Shown in pieces: positions 12,723 through 23,077 of a stretch of DNA of 64,000 nt (position 1 is the stretch's first letter; the number at the start of each line of letters is the position of its first letter). The DNA lies in the NCBI GenBank assembly GCA_036365515.1, contig CM070873.1, positions 87,751,948-87,815,947 of the forward strand, given 5' to 3'. A program made the position numbers and the translations under genes. The notes beneath the pieces are model-generated. The model was not told where the DNA came from. It was given only the letters and a program-made list of their open reading frames with translations, and did no database searches. The stretch comes from Torymus aiolomorphi. Taxonomy: Eukaryota; Arthropoda; Insecta; Hymenoptera; Torymidae.

Positions 12723-13545
12723 GTAAAAAAAGTTACTATGGTCCAAATATTGCACATAGTGTTAGCCAAGTATGGGCAAGATGTGGCCTATAAAAAACAA
12801 TATATGGAGAAATATTGGCTTTATAATGCCACGGCACCGGAGTCACTCATGGCCAATCTTTAGATATATCTTGGGCAACTATTGCCAATCTATTGCTTAT
12901 ACAAATTCAATGTTTCGATTAACATTGCCAATAAAAGAAATTTTTCGGTGTGTGTAGCAGTAAAAGAAGCAATATTTGTGCCAAATCTATCCATATTTTA
13001 TAAAAAGTCGCCAACATGTGAGAAAGACATCCTTATATTGCAGAACTATGTCTACATATAAATAAAATGGAAGTAATAAAAATAAAAAGAAAAATTTTTA
13101 TAATATGAATAAAAAAAAACACATGAAAATATATGAAAACCATGCCAAGCATTTCAAAAATATCGGTAAAATAAATTTATATCGTACAAGCTAAAAATGA
13201 AGTAATAAAAATGATACAGAAAAGAGGTACATTTAAAAGAATTGAAATAAAGAAATTTTTTATATAAAATATTTTATTTATTTAAATAACAATTTTCTTT
13301 ATACATTCTCACTGTTTCTTAGAGTTATTAGCTGTTTCAATTATGTATTCCTCCTTGCTGTTCTCCTTACCTTAAAGAAATATAAATATCACAAAGCTTC
13401 CTCTAGGAGGAAGCAAAACATATAAAGATAGCACCACAAGGGCTATTAAGGCAGTAACGGCCATATGCCACTGGTAAGCGCTGAAGTTTAGAACGCAAAT
13501 GCGTTCCAGCTATAGAGACAAAGATGTCACTCCATACACTGAGTG
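12723..13545. other. Unassigned AT-rich stretch
   Basis: No gene recognised. A phrase like agccaa.tatgggcaa recurs in variants between 12765 and 12900. The tail 13390-13545 ends directly at the Gypsy-1 LTR. The phrase aaagcttcctc.aggaggaagca occurs here and again near 18930 inside the foldback of Gypsy-1. Confidence 0.4.
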
Positions 13546-13700
13546 TGTGGGGATGTCACCCACTTTCTCCAGGTTCCGGGAAGGAAGGGAGAGAGAAATA
13601 AAGAGAGTCAGGAATAACGATAACGAGGAGGTTTATTAAATACTGAGGGGAGTATAGCGGACACACGTCCGCACGCTCAGAGACTTGAGTACTGACTGGG
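13546..13700 (-). repeat. Gypsy-1 3' LTR, truncated
   Basis: Matches 19541-19695 closely, from TGTGGGGAT through GTACTGACTG. The remaining 90 bp of the right-hand LTR (19696-19785, minus-strand start TGTAGGGACTGCGATC) are missing here, and integrase coding sequence abuts directly. The last codons of the integrase frame are therefore LTR-encoded. Confidence 0.8.
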
Positions 13701-16411
13701 AGGAAAAACTCACCTGGAAGACGCAATGTAGTCCCAAACATAAACTCCGCAGGAGACGCATTTGTGTCCTGACGAAGGTGACTACGTAATCCTAATAATG
13801 CTGTACTTAAGGTACGGGTCCAGTCCTTGTCCACGTGACACATAACCGCCGCTTTAAATGTACGGTGCCAACGTTCAATGAGGTCGTTCGCCGCATGGTG
13901 ATACGCTGTAGTGCGTATGCGTTCGCAACTTATAAGGGACAAAAGAGCCGTAAATAAGCGCGATTCGAATTGGGAACCCTGATCGGACGTGATGACCTTT
14001 GGAGCGCCATAGCTAGAGACCCAGGTGTCATAAAATGCTCTGACAACCGTGTGTGCCGACATTTCACGTAACGGAACCGCCTCAATCCAACGCGAAAAAC
14101 GATCGATCATGGTGAGCGCATACTCAAAACCATTGCGATTGGGAAGGGGACCGACTAAATCGATATGGACATTGTCAAATCGGCCATCGGGCGCGACGAA
14201 TTTGTCAGGAAAAAGTTTGACATGGCGAGAAATTTTTGACTGTTGACAGTCTAAACAGTTTTTACAAAATCGAGGAATATCACGGTGCATATTGGGCCAT
14301 ACATAACGTTGTCATATGAGTCGATCAGTGACCTTGGGACCAGGATCAACGGGCTTATGAAAGAGATTAAACACCGACTCACGGAGCGACTCAGGGATGT
14401 AAGCACGAATGACTTCACCAGTGATTTCACAGTATATAGTGGTATGTGCAGGACCCCATTGGATACGTTTCAACGATAACGGATAATCTGGAGACTCGCG
14501 AATAGCTTTGAAGTGTTCATCAGCTTCCTGCTTCCTGGCTAGATCATTGAGGTCAATTTCTAAGGGCAGTCTGATAGACTCAACGCGAGAAAGGGAGTCT
14601 GCTACCGTATTATCTGCACCTTTAATGTATTCAATTTGTGTAGTATATTGAGCGATAAGGGACAACTGACGTGTTTGACGCGGTGAAGCCTTATCGGATT
14701 TTTGCATAAACGCATAAATAAGAGGTTTATGATCTGTTAAGATTTTGAAGTCTCTGCCTTCAACCAAAAACGAGAAGTATTTAACAGCTTCGTATATGGC
14801 CGTGAGCTCACGATCATAAGTGCTGTACTTTCGCTGTGAAGGAGAGAACTTCTTCGAGAAGAACGCTAAAGGTTCCCAAATTCCAGTAAGAGAAAGTTGT
14901 TCAAGGGCAGCGCCCATTCCAGAGTCGGGAGCATCAGAGACGATGCGTAATTTTGCACCGATGCGGGGATGTACCAGTAAGGTCGCTGCCGCCAATTCCT
15001 GGTTAATATGGGTAAAGGCTTCCTCTGCCTCAGGCGTTCACGGAACGGGATGTTTGTCACTTTTGCGAGAATCGGTGAAGAAATCATTAAGGGGAGCCTG
15101 AGTGGTCGCAGCATGAGGCATGTTGCGACGATAGAAATTCACAGTGCCGAGAAACCTACGAAGCTCTGCGATTGTTTGAGGTTTGGAGAAGTTCAAAATA
15201 CCTTCAACCCTACTGGAAATGGAGCGGATGCCTTCACCATTCACGAGATAACCTAAGAACTCAACTTCTTCAACTGCAAAGGTATATTTTTCGACGTTTA
15301 GGCGAAGATAAAACTTATTAAGTCGTTCGAAGACCGTGCGAAGATGAGAGTAATGTTCTTCAGGAGAAGACGAAGCGAGAAGAATATCCTCAATGTAAAG
15401 GTATACGAAATCCAAGTCACCTAGCGCGCTATTAGTGTAACGCTGAAAGGTCTGATTCGACTGACGTTGTGAAGACCAAAGGTCATGTACATGAACTCGA
15501 AAAGGCCAAAAGGGGTAATAATGGCCGTTTTCGGTATGTCTTCAGAAGCGACAGGAATCTGATTGAACGCTTCATGAAGATCAAGCGCCGAAAATATTTT
15601 CTTACCATGAAGGTTATATTAGTGCAGTGATGAATATGTGTAGTTGGATATTTGTCAGGGGCCGTGGCAGTGTTTAAGCGCCTATAGTCACCACACGGTC
15701 TCCATGAGTTGTCCTTTTTTGACTCCATATGGAGAGGGCTTGCCCAAGGGCTGTTGGAGGGGCGGCAAATACCAGCCTCAATCCAAGCATCAAACTCGGC
15801 CTTTGCCGCTTTTAATTTGTCTGGAGCTAGTCTACGAGGACGTTCCGATACAAGAGGGCCAGAGGTTATAATATGATGAGAAATGTCGCTATCCCTGGGG
15901 ACTGTGGGTTTGGAAACGCCCGTGATCTCCGGAAAATCAGCGAGAATCTTTGCGTACTCTGAGCCGGGAACAACTGCAAAAACCGAGTCAAATGAAACAT
16001 CTTTTACTACCGCTAGAGAGTAGACATTAGGGGAAGAGTCGACAAGACGACTTCTTTTAAGGTCAACGAGAAGGCCATAATGAGATAAAAGATCAGCACC
16101 TATAATAGGATGAGGAACATCCGCTATACAAAAGCTCCAGCGAATGGGGCGTCGAATGCCCAGATTAAATGTGAGCCATAGGTACTAATTAATGAATTAT
16201 TCGCTGCGAAAGGCTTAAAGGAGCTGGGCTTGCCGCAAGCCTTAGGATTTGCCGGGACGAGCGAAATGTCTGCTCCAGTATCGATAAGGAAGGACTTGCC
16301 CGAGATGCAATCACGTACGTGGAGACGTTTGGACACACGAGAGCCTTCTGAAGACGTCTCCTCAACAGAAGGTTGAGTTAGTTTTTTTGCTGAGGGTTTT
16401 TTGCCTGCCAC
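13701..16411 (-). pseudogene. Gypsy-1 pol: protease, RT, RNase H, integrase
   Basis: Order of domains on the - strand: aspartic protease with FLIDTGADISLVP near 16260; RT fragments with WRPCGDYRRLN near 15690 and, after a 1 bp shift near 15618, [16 protein letters not shown]; the RT active site as YIEDIL near 15390, where the family has YIDD; FLGYLV and the connection; RNase H with DHKPLIYAF near 14720; the HHCC-integrase linker; the integrase core with HIDLVGPL, ITSDQGSQF and NDLIERWHRTFK (D, D, E). Besides the frameshift there are in-frame stops near 15038 and 14312 (TGA each). The integrase C-terminal domain is deleted at the junction with the 3' LTR. Not functional. Confidence 0.88.
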
Positions 16412-17244
16412 TCAGCATATTTTGAGCACCACTCTCTGCACGATAAAGGGTTGTTAGGATATTTCCGATGAGCGAGGCATAAGCCAGAAGGGTCACGACT
16501 AGTAGAGCGAGCGCGCCTAGACCTACCTCTAGTCTAGGAGCCGGATGACTCGTTACCGTCTATTTTCTTTGCCAGGATCTCAAACTTTCGTTCAAGCTTC
16601 TGCTCAAGGCGCTTGAAAGCAGCTTCAGCATCAAAAGAACTGGATTTATTTGAAGAAACGGCGCTGACCTGATGGTCAGAATTGCCGGAAGCCTCAGCAA
16701 GCTTGTCGGCTACCTCCGCGAGATTATTGAGATCAGTAATATCCGTAGCGACAAGAATCGAACGGTGATGTGGGGAAAGCTGGTCGAGGAAGACGGACCG
16801 AATGATTTTATCGTCACAGGACCCAGGATTGAGGCCACGAAGCCTTTGAAAAATTCTCGTAGGCTTGCAATCGGTCATCACTTCCCCCTTTAAAAGCTTG
16901 CGCAGGTTATGTTCAGCCGAGCTAGCAAAAGTCGAAATGAGGCGTTCTTTTACCTGTTTGTATATGTCAGCAGGAGCGGGGTCTTTCGAGATTATATCCC
17001 TAATAGCCGATAAAGCTTCTGCACCGAGTGAAGGGCACAGATAATCTACTTTTGTCGAATCTACCGTGATGTTCGAGTTACGAAATGTTGCTTCTACTTG
17101 CAAAAACGACAGGTCGGGATCGGTTTGGATAAACGACGGGGTCTTCGGCAAACGCGCGCCTTCAACACGGTTACCTGCATTGCTAGTTAAAAGCCGTTGC
17201 TTCTGCTGTTGCAGAGCTTCGAATGCTGCCTCGTCTACAGGCAT
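16378..17244 (-). CDS. Gypsy-1 gag, one premature stop
   Basis: Starts at ATG 17244-17242, just after the leader. The first 236 codons, open to a TAG at 16534-16536, encode a capsid-type protein (FLQVEATFRNSNI, VDYLCPSLGAEA, a coiled-coil-like C-terminal part EAAFKRLEQKLERK). This matches the Mag/Kabuki-like gag style seen in insects. Past the TAG the same frame continues with an RS-rich stretch and a zinc-knuckle-like segment CLAHRKYPNNPLSCREWC, and ends at TAA 16378-16380. Immediately before this stop lies A AAA AAC, a canonical -1 slippery heptamer in the gag frame (16387-16381), with a second at 16402-16396. The protease frame is exactly the -1 frame, so gag-pol was probably made by -1 frameshifting. 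The internal TAG disables this copy. Confidence 0.8.
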
Positions 17245-18249
17245 TTTGGCGAAAAAGAATGTGCGCGAGCCTAGAAACTAATGCGTGAATAGTTACTCCT
17301 ACGTCCCCCGAAGGTGACGTATGAAGTAAGGTAAGAGATCCAACCCCTCAGAAAGAATTACAAGGGCAGTGCCGTTTCCTCCGCGTGAATCACAGTTCTG
17401 GAGAGGAAAGCGACTGCTTCTCCTGCACCAGCGATTGAGCTAACGCAAAAAATGAACATAGAGATTCACGCGAAAATCTAGGGGAGAAATCACTTCCCCT
17501 CTGTGAAGCTTTTTTAATCTTTTTAAAACAGAAACTTTATTAGATAATACGACTAGACAACGCGCAAATACGTTAAAATTATGAAAATGAACTGCGCGTG
17601 TCTGAAAAAAAAATACTAAAAAATTTTTCGTGTCACCTTGAACAAGTGCGAACTTGAAAACACGAAAGCACACAAAAGTCAGAATGGCCGCTAGGTTCCT
17701 AGAACGCGTGATCGTTGCGCGCGAGTTCCGCGAATTCAAAGCTCGCTAGTGAACACGCGCCGAATGAGAGCAATTCTCGGAATTCGAAAAACGCACGCAC
17801 GCATGATTTTCACTAACTTCGCAGATCACGCACGCATACCTTGGCGCAATGAAGAACGCTGAAGATTAGCCGTCTCGGAGAAGACTCAATGAAGTGCTAC
17901 AGCAGCTGACCTCCCGGTGCTTGACGGGTGCGGTAGAAAAAGGCGCCGGTGACGGTGGCTTCACGCGCCGCACCCGGAGATCTGCTTCAAAGAGATGAGC
18001 TGGTCAAACGTTGCTTCACGAGTGCGTTGAAAGGCGCCGGTGACGATGGCTTCACGTGTCAACGCACCCGGAGATCTGCTTCAAGTCGTCGAAAGTGCCT
18101 CGGAGAAAACTCGACGAGGTACGACGGCTGCGGCGAGGTGGGCGCCTACACGGCTACCCGCGCTGACGGTTGCAGCGACTTTGAATTTTCTTGGCGGCAA
18201 AAGGCCGCAATCGTTGCCGAGGTTGGCAATTTACGCGTGTGCGCCGGCG

Positions 18250-19253
18250 CACAGTGGGACCAAACACCTAATTTCCTGACTAAAGCTCGCCTTCACGCGA
18301 AATGTGCATGAAAAAAATTTCTGCAAAAAGCTTTGGATTCTTTTTGTACCACTCTTTCGAAAACCGTTTCCCTCGAATCGATCCATAATGATTATCAACA
18401 TAAAACCGTTGCAGTTTTAGCGTGTTGTCTCGAAAATTCGATTTGCCTGTTGACATGAAATACACGATCATGCATGTGTCCCTCGTATATATAAATATAC
18501 ATTTATTTTTACGATACAAAAAATATACATTTATATGCTTTTTTAACTACTTCTCTAATAACTGGTATTATTTTTGCAAATTTCATTTATTAAAATAATG
18601 TTTATCAGCAAATTATGGTAAAATCTATCTTTTAAAGATAATCCTTGAATAAATTTATTTTTGCGAAATAAAAGTCACAACAAAGTTTTATGTCTCTTTA
18701 ATTATTATAAACAATCGGTAAATGTTACATCGATCCTAAGATATCGCAACTTTAACTATCAACACTATAAAATGTCTGATTTTGTCACAGCAATAATTGT
18801 TTAGTAAATTTAACTAATGAAAAAGTTTTTGCATATAAAAATATAGTAAAAACTAAATTAACTATATAGTCTGAGAAAAAAACAAATGAAAAACTTCGTT
18901 ATGTTAGTTTCAAAAATTTTTTTCACCGTTACAAAGCTTCCTCTTTGAGGAAGCAGAAGCATGTAAATGTATATTTTTATGTATCGTAAATATAAATGTA
19001 TATTTATATATACGAGGGACCCATGCATGATCGTGTATTTCATGTCAACTCAATAGGCAAATCGAATTTTCGAGACAACGCGCTAAAACTGCAATGGTTT
19101 CATGTTGATAATCATTATGGATCGATTCGAGGGAAACGGTTTTCGAAAAAGCGGTGCAAAAGGAATCCAAAGCTTTTTGCAGAAATCTTTTTCATGCATA
19201 TTTCGCGTGAAGGCGAGGTTTAGTCAGGCAATTAGATGTTTGGTCCCACTGTG
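18250..19253. mobile_element. Transib-like foldback in the Gypsy-1 leader
   Basis: Inverted arms of about 300 bp (18250-18545 and 18955-19253) around an AT-rich centre. The ends read CACAGTGGGACCAAACA on the left and TGTTTGGTCCCACTGTG on the right. CGGCG flanks both ends (18245-18249, 19254-19258). CACAGTG is the heptamer of V(D)J recombination signals. Transib elements, the relatives of RAG1, are known for CACWRTG-like ends and GC-rich 5 bp duplications. No transposase is encoded, so this would be non-autonomous. Superfamily is inferred only from ends and duplication. Confidence 0.6.
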
Positions 19254-19540
19254 CGGCGTGCCAGCGCGCACACAACGTAAGTCGACAAAAGTCGAGGTTT
19301 CTCGTATGCGCCGGCGTGCCAGCACGCATACCGAAAGTATAGCTGAATTGACTTCTCGGCGGTGAGGTGGGCGCCTACATGACTACCCGCGGTAAAGACT
19401 ATACTCTTACGTGACTCGAAAGTGCACGTAAGGGTAGAAAAGGACGATGTGCCGTACAAACGACAGCGGTGGCGGCAAAGACACGCCGCGACAGGTCCAC
19501 ACCTGTCACACCTCCTCGGGACTTTTGTCGAGGTCACCAA

Positions 19541-19785
19541 TGTGGGGATAAGTCACCCACTTTCTCTAGGTTCCGGGAAGGAAGGGAGAGAGAAATAAAC
19601 AGAGTCAGGAATAACGATAACGAGGAGGTTTATTAAATACTGAGGAGAGTATAGCTGACACACGTCCGCACGCTTAGAGATTTGAGTACTGACTGCGGCG
19701 CGCAGGCCGCTTCTCGCCGAGCGCAACATGGCTGCTTCCCTCACTCTTCGGAATTAGAGTGAGAGGGAAGATCGCAGTCCCTACA
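19541..19785 (-). repeat. Gypsy-1 5' LTR
   Basis: 245 bp; on the minus strand it begins TGTAGGGACTGCGATC and ends CCCCACA. It is followed (leftward) by TTGGTGACCTCGAC, a plausible primer-binding site beginning TGG. It shares about 150 bp with the truncated 3' LTR at 13546-13700. Confidence 0.8.
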
Positions 19786-19911
19786 AGAGAAAAAAAAAAT
19801 CAGATACAGCTTGAATCTCCGATCAAAATAGCTGGAATCGTCGGGTAGGAAAACAAAGAAAACAACAAGGAAAACAAGCAACAATAAGAAAAAAAATTAT
19901 TTCAATAATTT

Positions 19912-21460
19912 CACAGGCCCACAAAAAAAAGTATATTGCTCTGGGGTTGAGACAACTTTATTCTTATGTATTTTGACCCACTGAATACGAATCTGCAATA
20001 AAAAGGGGGGGTTGCTTAGCGAATTTCGAAGATAACCTCAAAAAATCGTAAAAAACACGTTTTTTTAGAGGTAAAGGCTTAAAAACAAAGAATATGATTT
20101 GTCTCAGGTTGAGACGACATTGTGAAGGGTTAAAAAAAGAGAATTTAATATGTCTTAACCTGATATTTAGACTTGAAGAAAAACTGAAGACAATAGCAGG
20201 CTGAAGGCGAATCTGAAGATATCATGGTTGTACCTCTGAGAGCGGGAAAATTTGGTAATATTCGCATAGTTGTCACCTGTAAGTCCAGTATGGTGATCAG
20301 AAGATTACTGTAACAGAATTTAGTGACGAAAAACTTGCATGAGGCCTTAAATTAAGGTGATCTTATGAACAAGAACTAAATTGGTTTAATTGGTTTGGTT
20401 TTTTCTACCTCCTCTGCATATCAAACTTGGATTGATGAAACAGTTTGTTAAAGCTCTCGATAAAGAAGGTCGATGCTTTAAGTACTTGGAAAGCGTCTTT
20501 ACAACTGTAACTGCAGCTAAATTGAAGGAAGGTATTTTCGACAAACCTCAAATTCGCAAAATGTTTAGAGACGAAGAGTTTGTCAAAAGTATGAATGATA
20601 CAGAGAAGGCAGCCTGGTTGAGCTTCAAAGATGTCGCGATAAAATTTTTGGGGAATAACAAAGATGAAAACTATAAGAGCATCGTAGAAAATATGGTATA
20701 AAACTTTAAAAACTTAGATTGCTTAATGAATTTGAAGCTTCCACTTTCTTGATTCGCACCTTGATGAATTTCCACGGAATCTTGGGGATTTCAGTGAAGA
20801 GCAAGGTGAAAGATTTCTTCAGGATCTGAAGGAATTTGAACGTAGATGACAAGGAAACTAGAGCGTAAATATGATGGCAGACTATTGCTGGATGCTGAAA
20901 AGAGAAACACAACCCAGAGGCAAAAAATGACATAGAAATCCTTTACATAGGTCATTCGATGACAAACGCATACGCAAGCGTAAACCAATTTAGTTCTTGT
21001 TCATAAGACCACCTTTATTTAAGGCCTCATGCAGGTTTTTCGTCACTAAATTCTGTTACAGTAATCTTCTGATCACCATACTGGACTTACAGACGACAAC
21101 TATGCGAATATTACCAAATTTTCCCGCTCTCAGAGGTATAACCATGACATCTTCAGATTCGCCTTCAGCCTGCTATTGTCTTCAGTTTTTCTTCAAGTCT
21201 AAATATCAGGTTAAGACATATTAAATTCTCTTTTTTTAAGCCTTCACAATGTCGTCTCAACCTGAGACAAATCATATTCTTTGTTTTTAAGCCTTTACCT
21301 CTAGAAAACGTGTTTTTTACGATTTTTTGAGGTTATCTTCGAAATTCACTGGGCAACCCCCCTTTTTTATTGCAGATTCGTATTCAGTGGGTCAAAATAC
21401 ATAGGAATAACGTTATCTCAACCCCAGAGCAATATACTTTTTCTTTTTTGTGGGCCTGTG
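19912..21460. mobile_element. Long-TIR element with coding remnant
   Basis: Terminal inverted repeats of about 475 bp (19912-20388 and 20985-21460), starting CACAGGCCCACAAAAAA. TTT lies on each side (19909-19911, 21461-21463). The flanks join to a satellite 1 unit (aataatttttaaac), which fixes the boundaries and the 3 bp duplication. Ends in CAC and a 3 bp duplication recall the CACTA/Chapaev group, but this is inference. The unique centre carries a degenerate coding segment (see 20390-20930). Confidence 0.8.
20390..20930 (+). pseudogene. C-terminal remnant of a mobile-element protein
   Basis: Open for 103 codons (20390-20701) with LPPLHIKLGLMKQFVKAL, FDKPQIRKMF and WLSFKDVAIKFLGNNKDENY. The similarity continues in shifted frames to 20930 (HLDEFP, NLGDFSEEQGERF, NMMADYCWMLKRET). 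I recognise this as the C-terminal half of a family of uncharacterised proteins that is multi-copy in arthropod genomes and probably transposon-encoded; I cannot name the superfamily. The N-terminal half is absent and there are at least two frameshifts. The first codons overlap the inner edge of the left TIR, so the element may have formed by deletion around a terminal coding piece. Confidence 0.65.
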
Positions 21461-21900
21461 TTTTTAAACGCAAGTATAGGTGGGGGATACGAGGTCCACA
21501 CATATATGAGAATTACCTAGATGTGCAATACGATTATTTAAATACTATTTAAACCCAAGTAGCCGTGGGGTAGATGTCCACGCATGTAAGGGAATTACTT
21601 AGAAGTGCAACCATAAGCAAAACAATTATTTAAATAATTTTTAAACTCAAGTAGACGGGGGATACGAGGTCCACGCGTATATGAGAATTACGTAGACGTG
21701 AATTACGGTTATTTAAATAATTTTGAAACCCAATTGGGGGGAAGGGGGATATAAGGTCCACGCATGTAAGGGAATTACAGAGATGTACAACAGTAAGCTA
21801 AACAATTATTTAAATAATTTTTCAACCCAAGCAGCTGGGGGATACGAGATCCACGCGTATATGAGAATTACGTAGACGTGAATTACGGTTATTTAACGTG

Positions 21901-22360
21901 AGAAAGAAATTAGAAATGATGATTTACTCTTACACATCGTGTAAGAGTAGTTATCATACCTACACTAGTCTATTTAGAATATTCTCTCTATCTATGTATC
22001 TGTCTATCTATCTCTTTTTTTTTTATGGGCATGGGGGTAGCAAGCTCCCCAGCTAGTGGCCCTACGACACCGGAACCCCACCGGCACCGCATGAGCATTC
22101 CTTCAGTGGGGCCCGTTCTGATCCGCTGGACCCGTCGCCGTTGCTGTCGTTATCCCTACTCCCCCGTCCCCTTAGCCTTGCGGCCAAGGGATTAGGAGTT
22201 CGGGCTCGACAGTTTATCCGCATTTCGATGTCCCTCTTTCAGGGCGCCTCCATCTTCTTTTTCAGCACGCACGCACGCACACACACACACACACACTCCA
22301 CCACCTCTGGGTGTTTTTTCACCAGGAGGCGCCGGTCCCAAGCTCGGAAAAAGAAGGAGG
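21901..22360. other. Unassigned stretch with microsatellites
   Basis: Contains a short perfect hairpin (ctcttacac/gtgtaagag near 21927-21949), a TATC-rich run near 21990-22010, a GC-rich segment (22025-22230) with no recognised coding, and a CA/CG dinucleotide run at 22266-22296. Open frames here are spurious. Confidence 0.5.
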
Positions 22361-23077
22361 GTATATGGGAGCGTCCGCCAGAAACGAGCCAGCGGGCGCG
22401 CGCGGCGCCGTTTTCGTGCAAAATGCACTCTGTTCAACTCGCTCATATTTATTTGCTGAGTCTCTCGGAAAAAAGCAAAGTACATATATCGATAGATTGT
22501 TTCCTCCTCTTTCTAATGGGACTATTGTTTTTTCTCCAAAATGCTTTCTTCTGATTGAAAATTCAAGTTGAATGTTCAGAGCCATTTTTCTCAAAGTATA
22601 CCATTTTTTTTTCAAAATGCATTACACCATTCGAAAGTACAGGTCTTAAGCTACAAAAGCCTAAAGTTTCAAGTTGAAGAAATGAAGGGTTCAAAAGTAA
22701 TGCAATTAAAAAGACAGCGCCATGAGGTCGAGCGCGCTCTCCGCGCTGTGCTGCACCATTAATGTAAACGTTAATTTGTATGAAAGTCCACATATTAAAA
22801 TTCTAAATCATGTTAATTTTTTGTTTATTTCTTAATTTTTTTATTTTTAGTCGAATTCATTTTGATCGGTCTTTTCTCAATACTTGTTTTTTTTCCTTCT
22901 GATCTTTATAATCTTTTCCTTTTTTGATTGGTGGGTATAATTCGAATGTTTCTGATGCTGAGAATCGTTTTAGTTCTAATCGTTTAGTGTCTGATATCAA
23001 TTTAACGCAATCGTATGACAGAGTTCCAGGCACAGTTTTTGCTGATTCTAATCGTTGTTTTAATTTTTGTCTAGTTT

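Larger units (their letters stand above)
13546..19785 (-). mobile_element. Gypsy-1 LTR retrotransposon, decayed
   Basis: A Gypsy element on the - strand. From right to left: 5' LTR 19785-19541 (minus-strand ends TG...CA); a primer-binding-site-like TTGGTGACCTCGAC directly after it; a long leader holding a foldback (18250-19253); gag at 17244-16378; pol at 16411-13700; and a truncated 3' LTR at 13700-13546. The 3' LTR lacks its first 90 bp or so, and pol lacks the C-terminus of integrase; both are explained by one deletion at about 13700. No target duplication is visible (gagtg on the left, agaga on the right). The leader also holds two copies of a unit of about 90 bp, near 17942 and 18031. 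Confidence 0.85.
19786..21900 (+). repeat. Satellite family 1, block c (split)
   Basis: A partial unit lies just left of the long-TIR element (about 19880-19911, acaataag...aattatttcaataattt). Full forward units of 85-95 bp follow at 21461-21900, with GGGGGATACGAGGTCCACGCG-type boxes and alternating TGAGAATTAC and AAGGGAATTAC subtypes. 19786-19880 is unassigned. Confidence 0.75.

Noticed and set aside
22141..22615. Several overlapping frames of 60-137 codons on both strands
   Set aside because: They overlap a CA microsatellite and the start of a TIR; the same peptides recur at 26774-27084 because of the inverted repeat.
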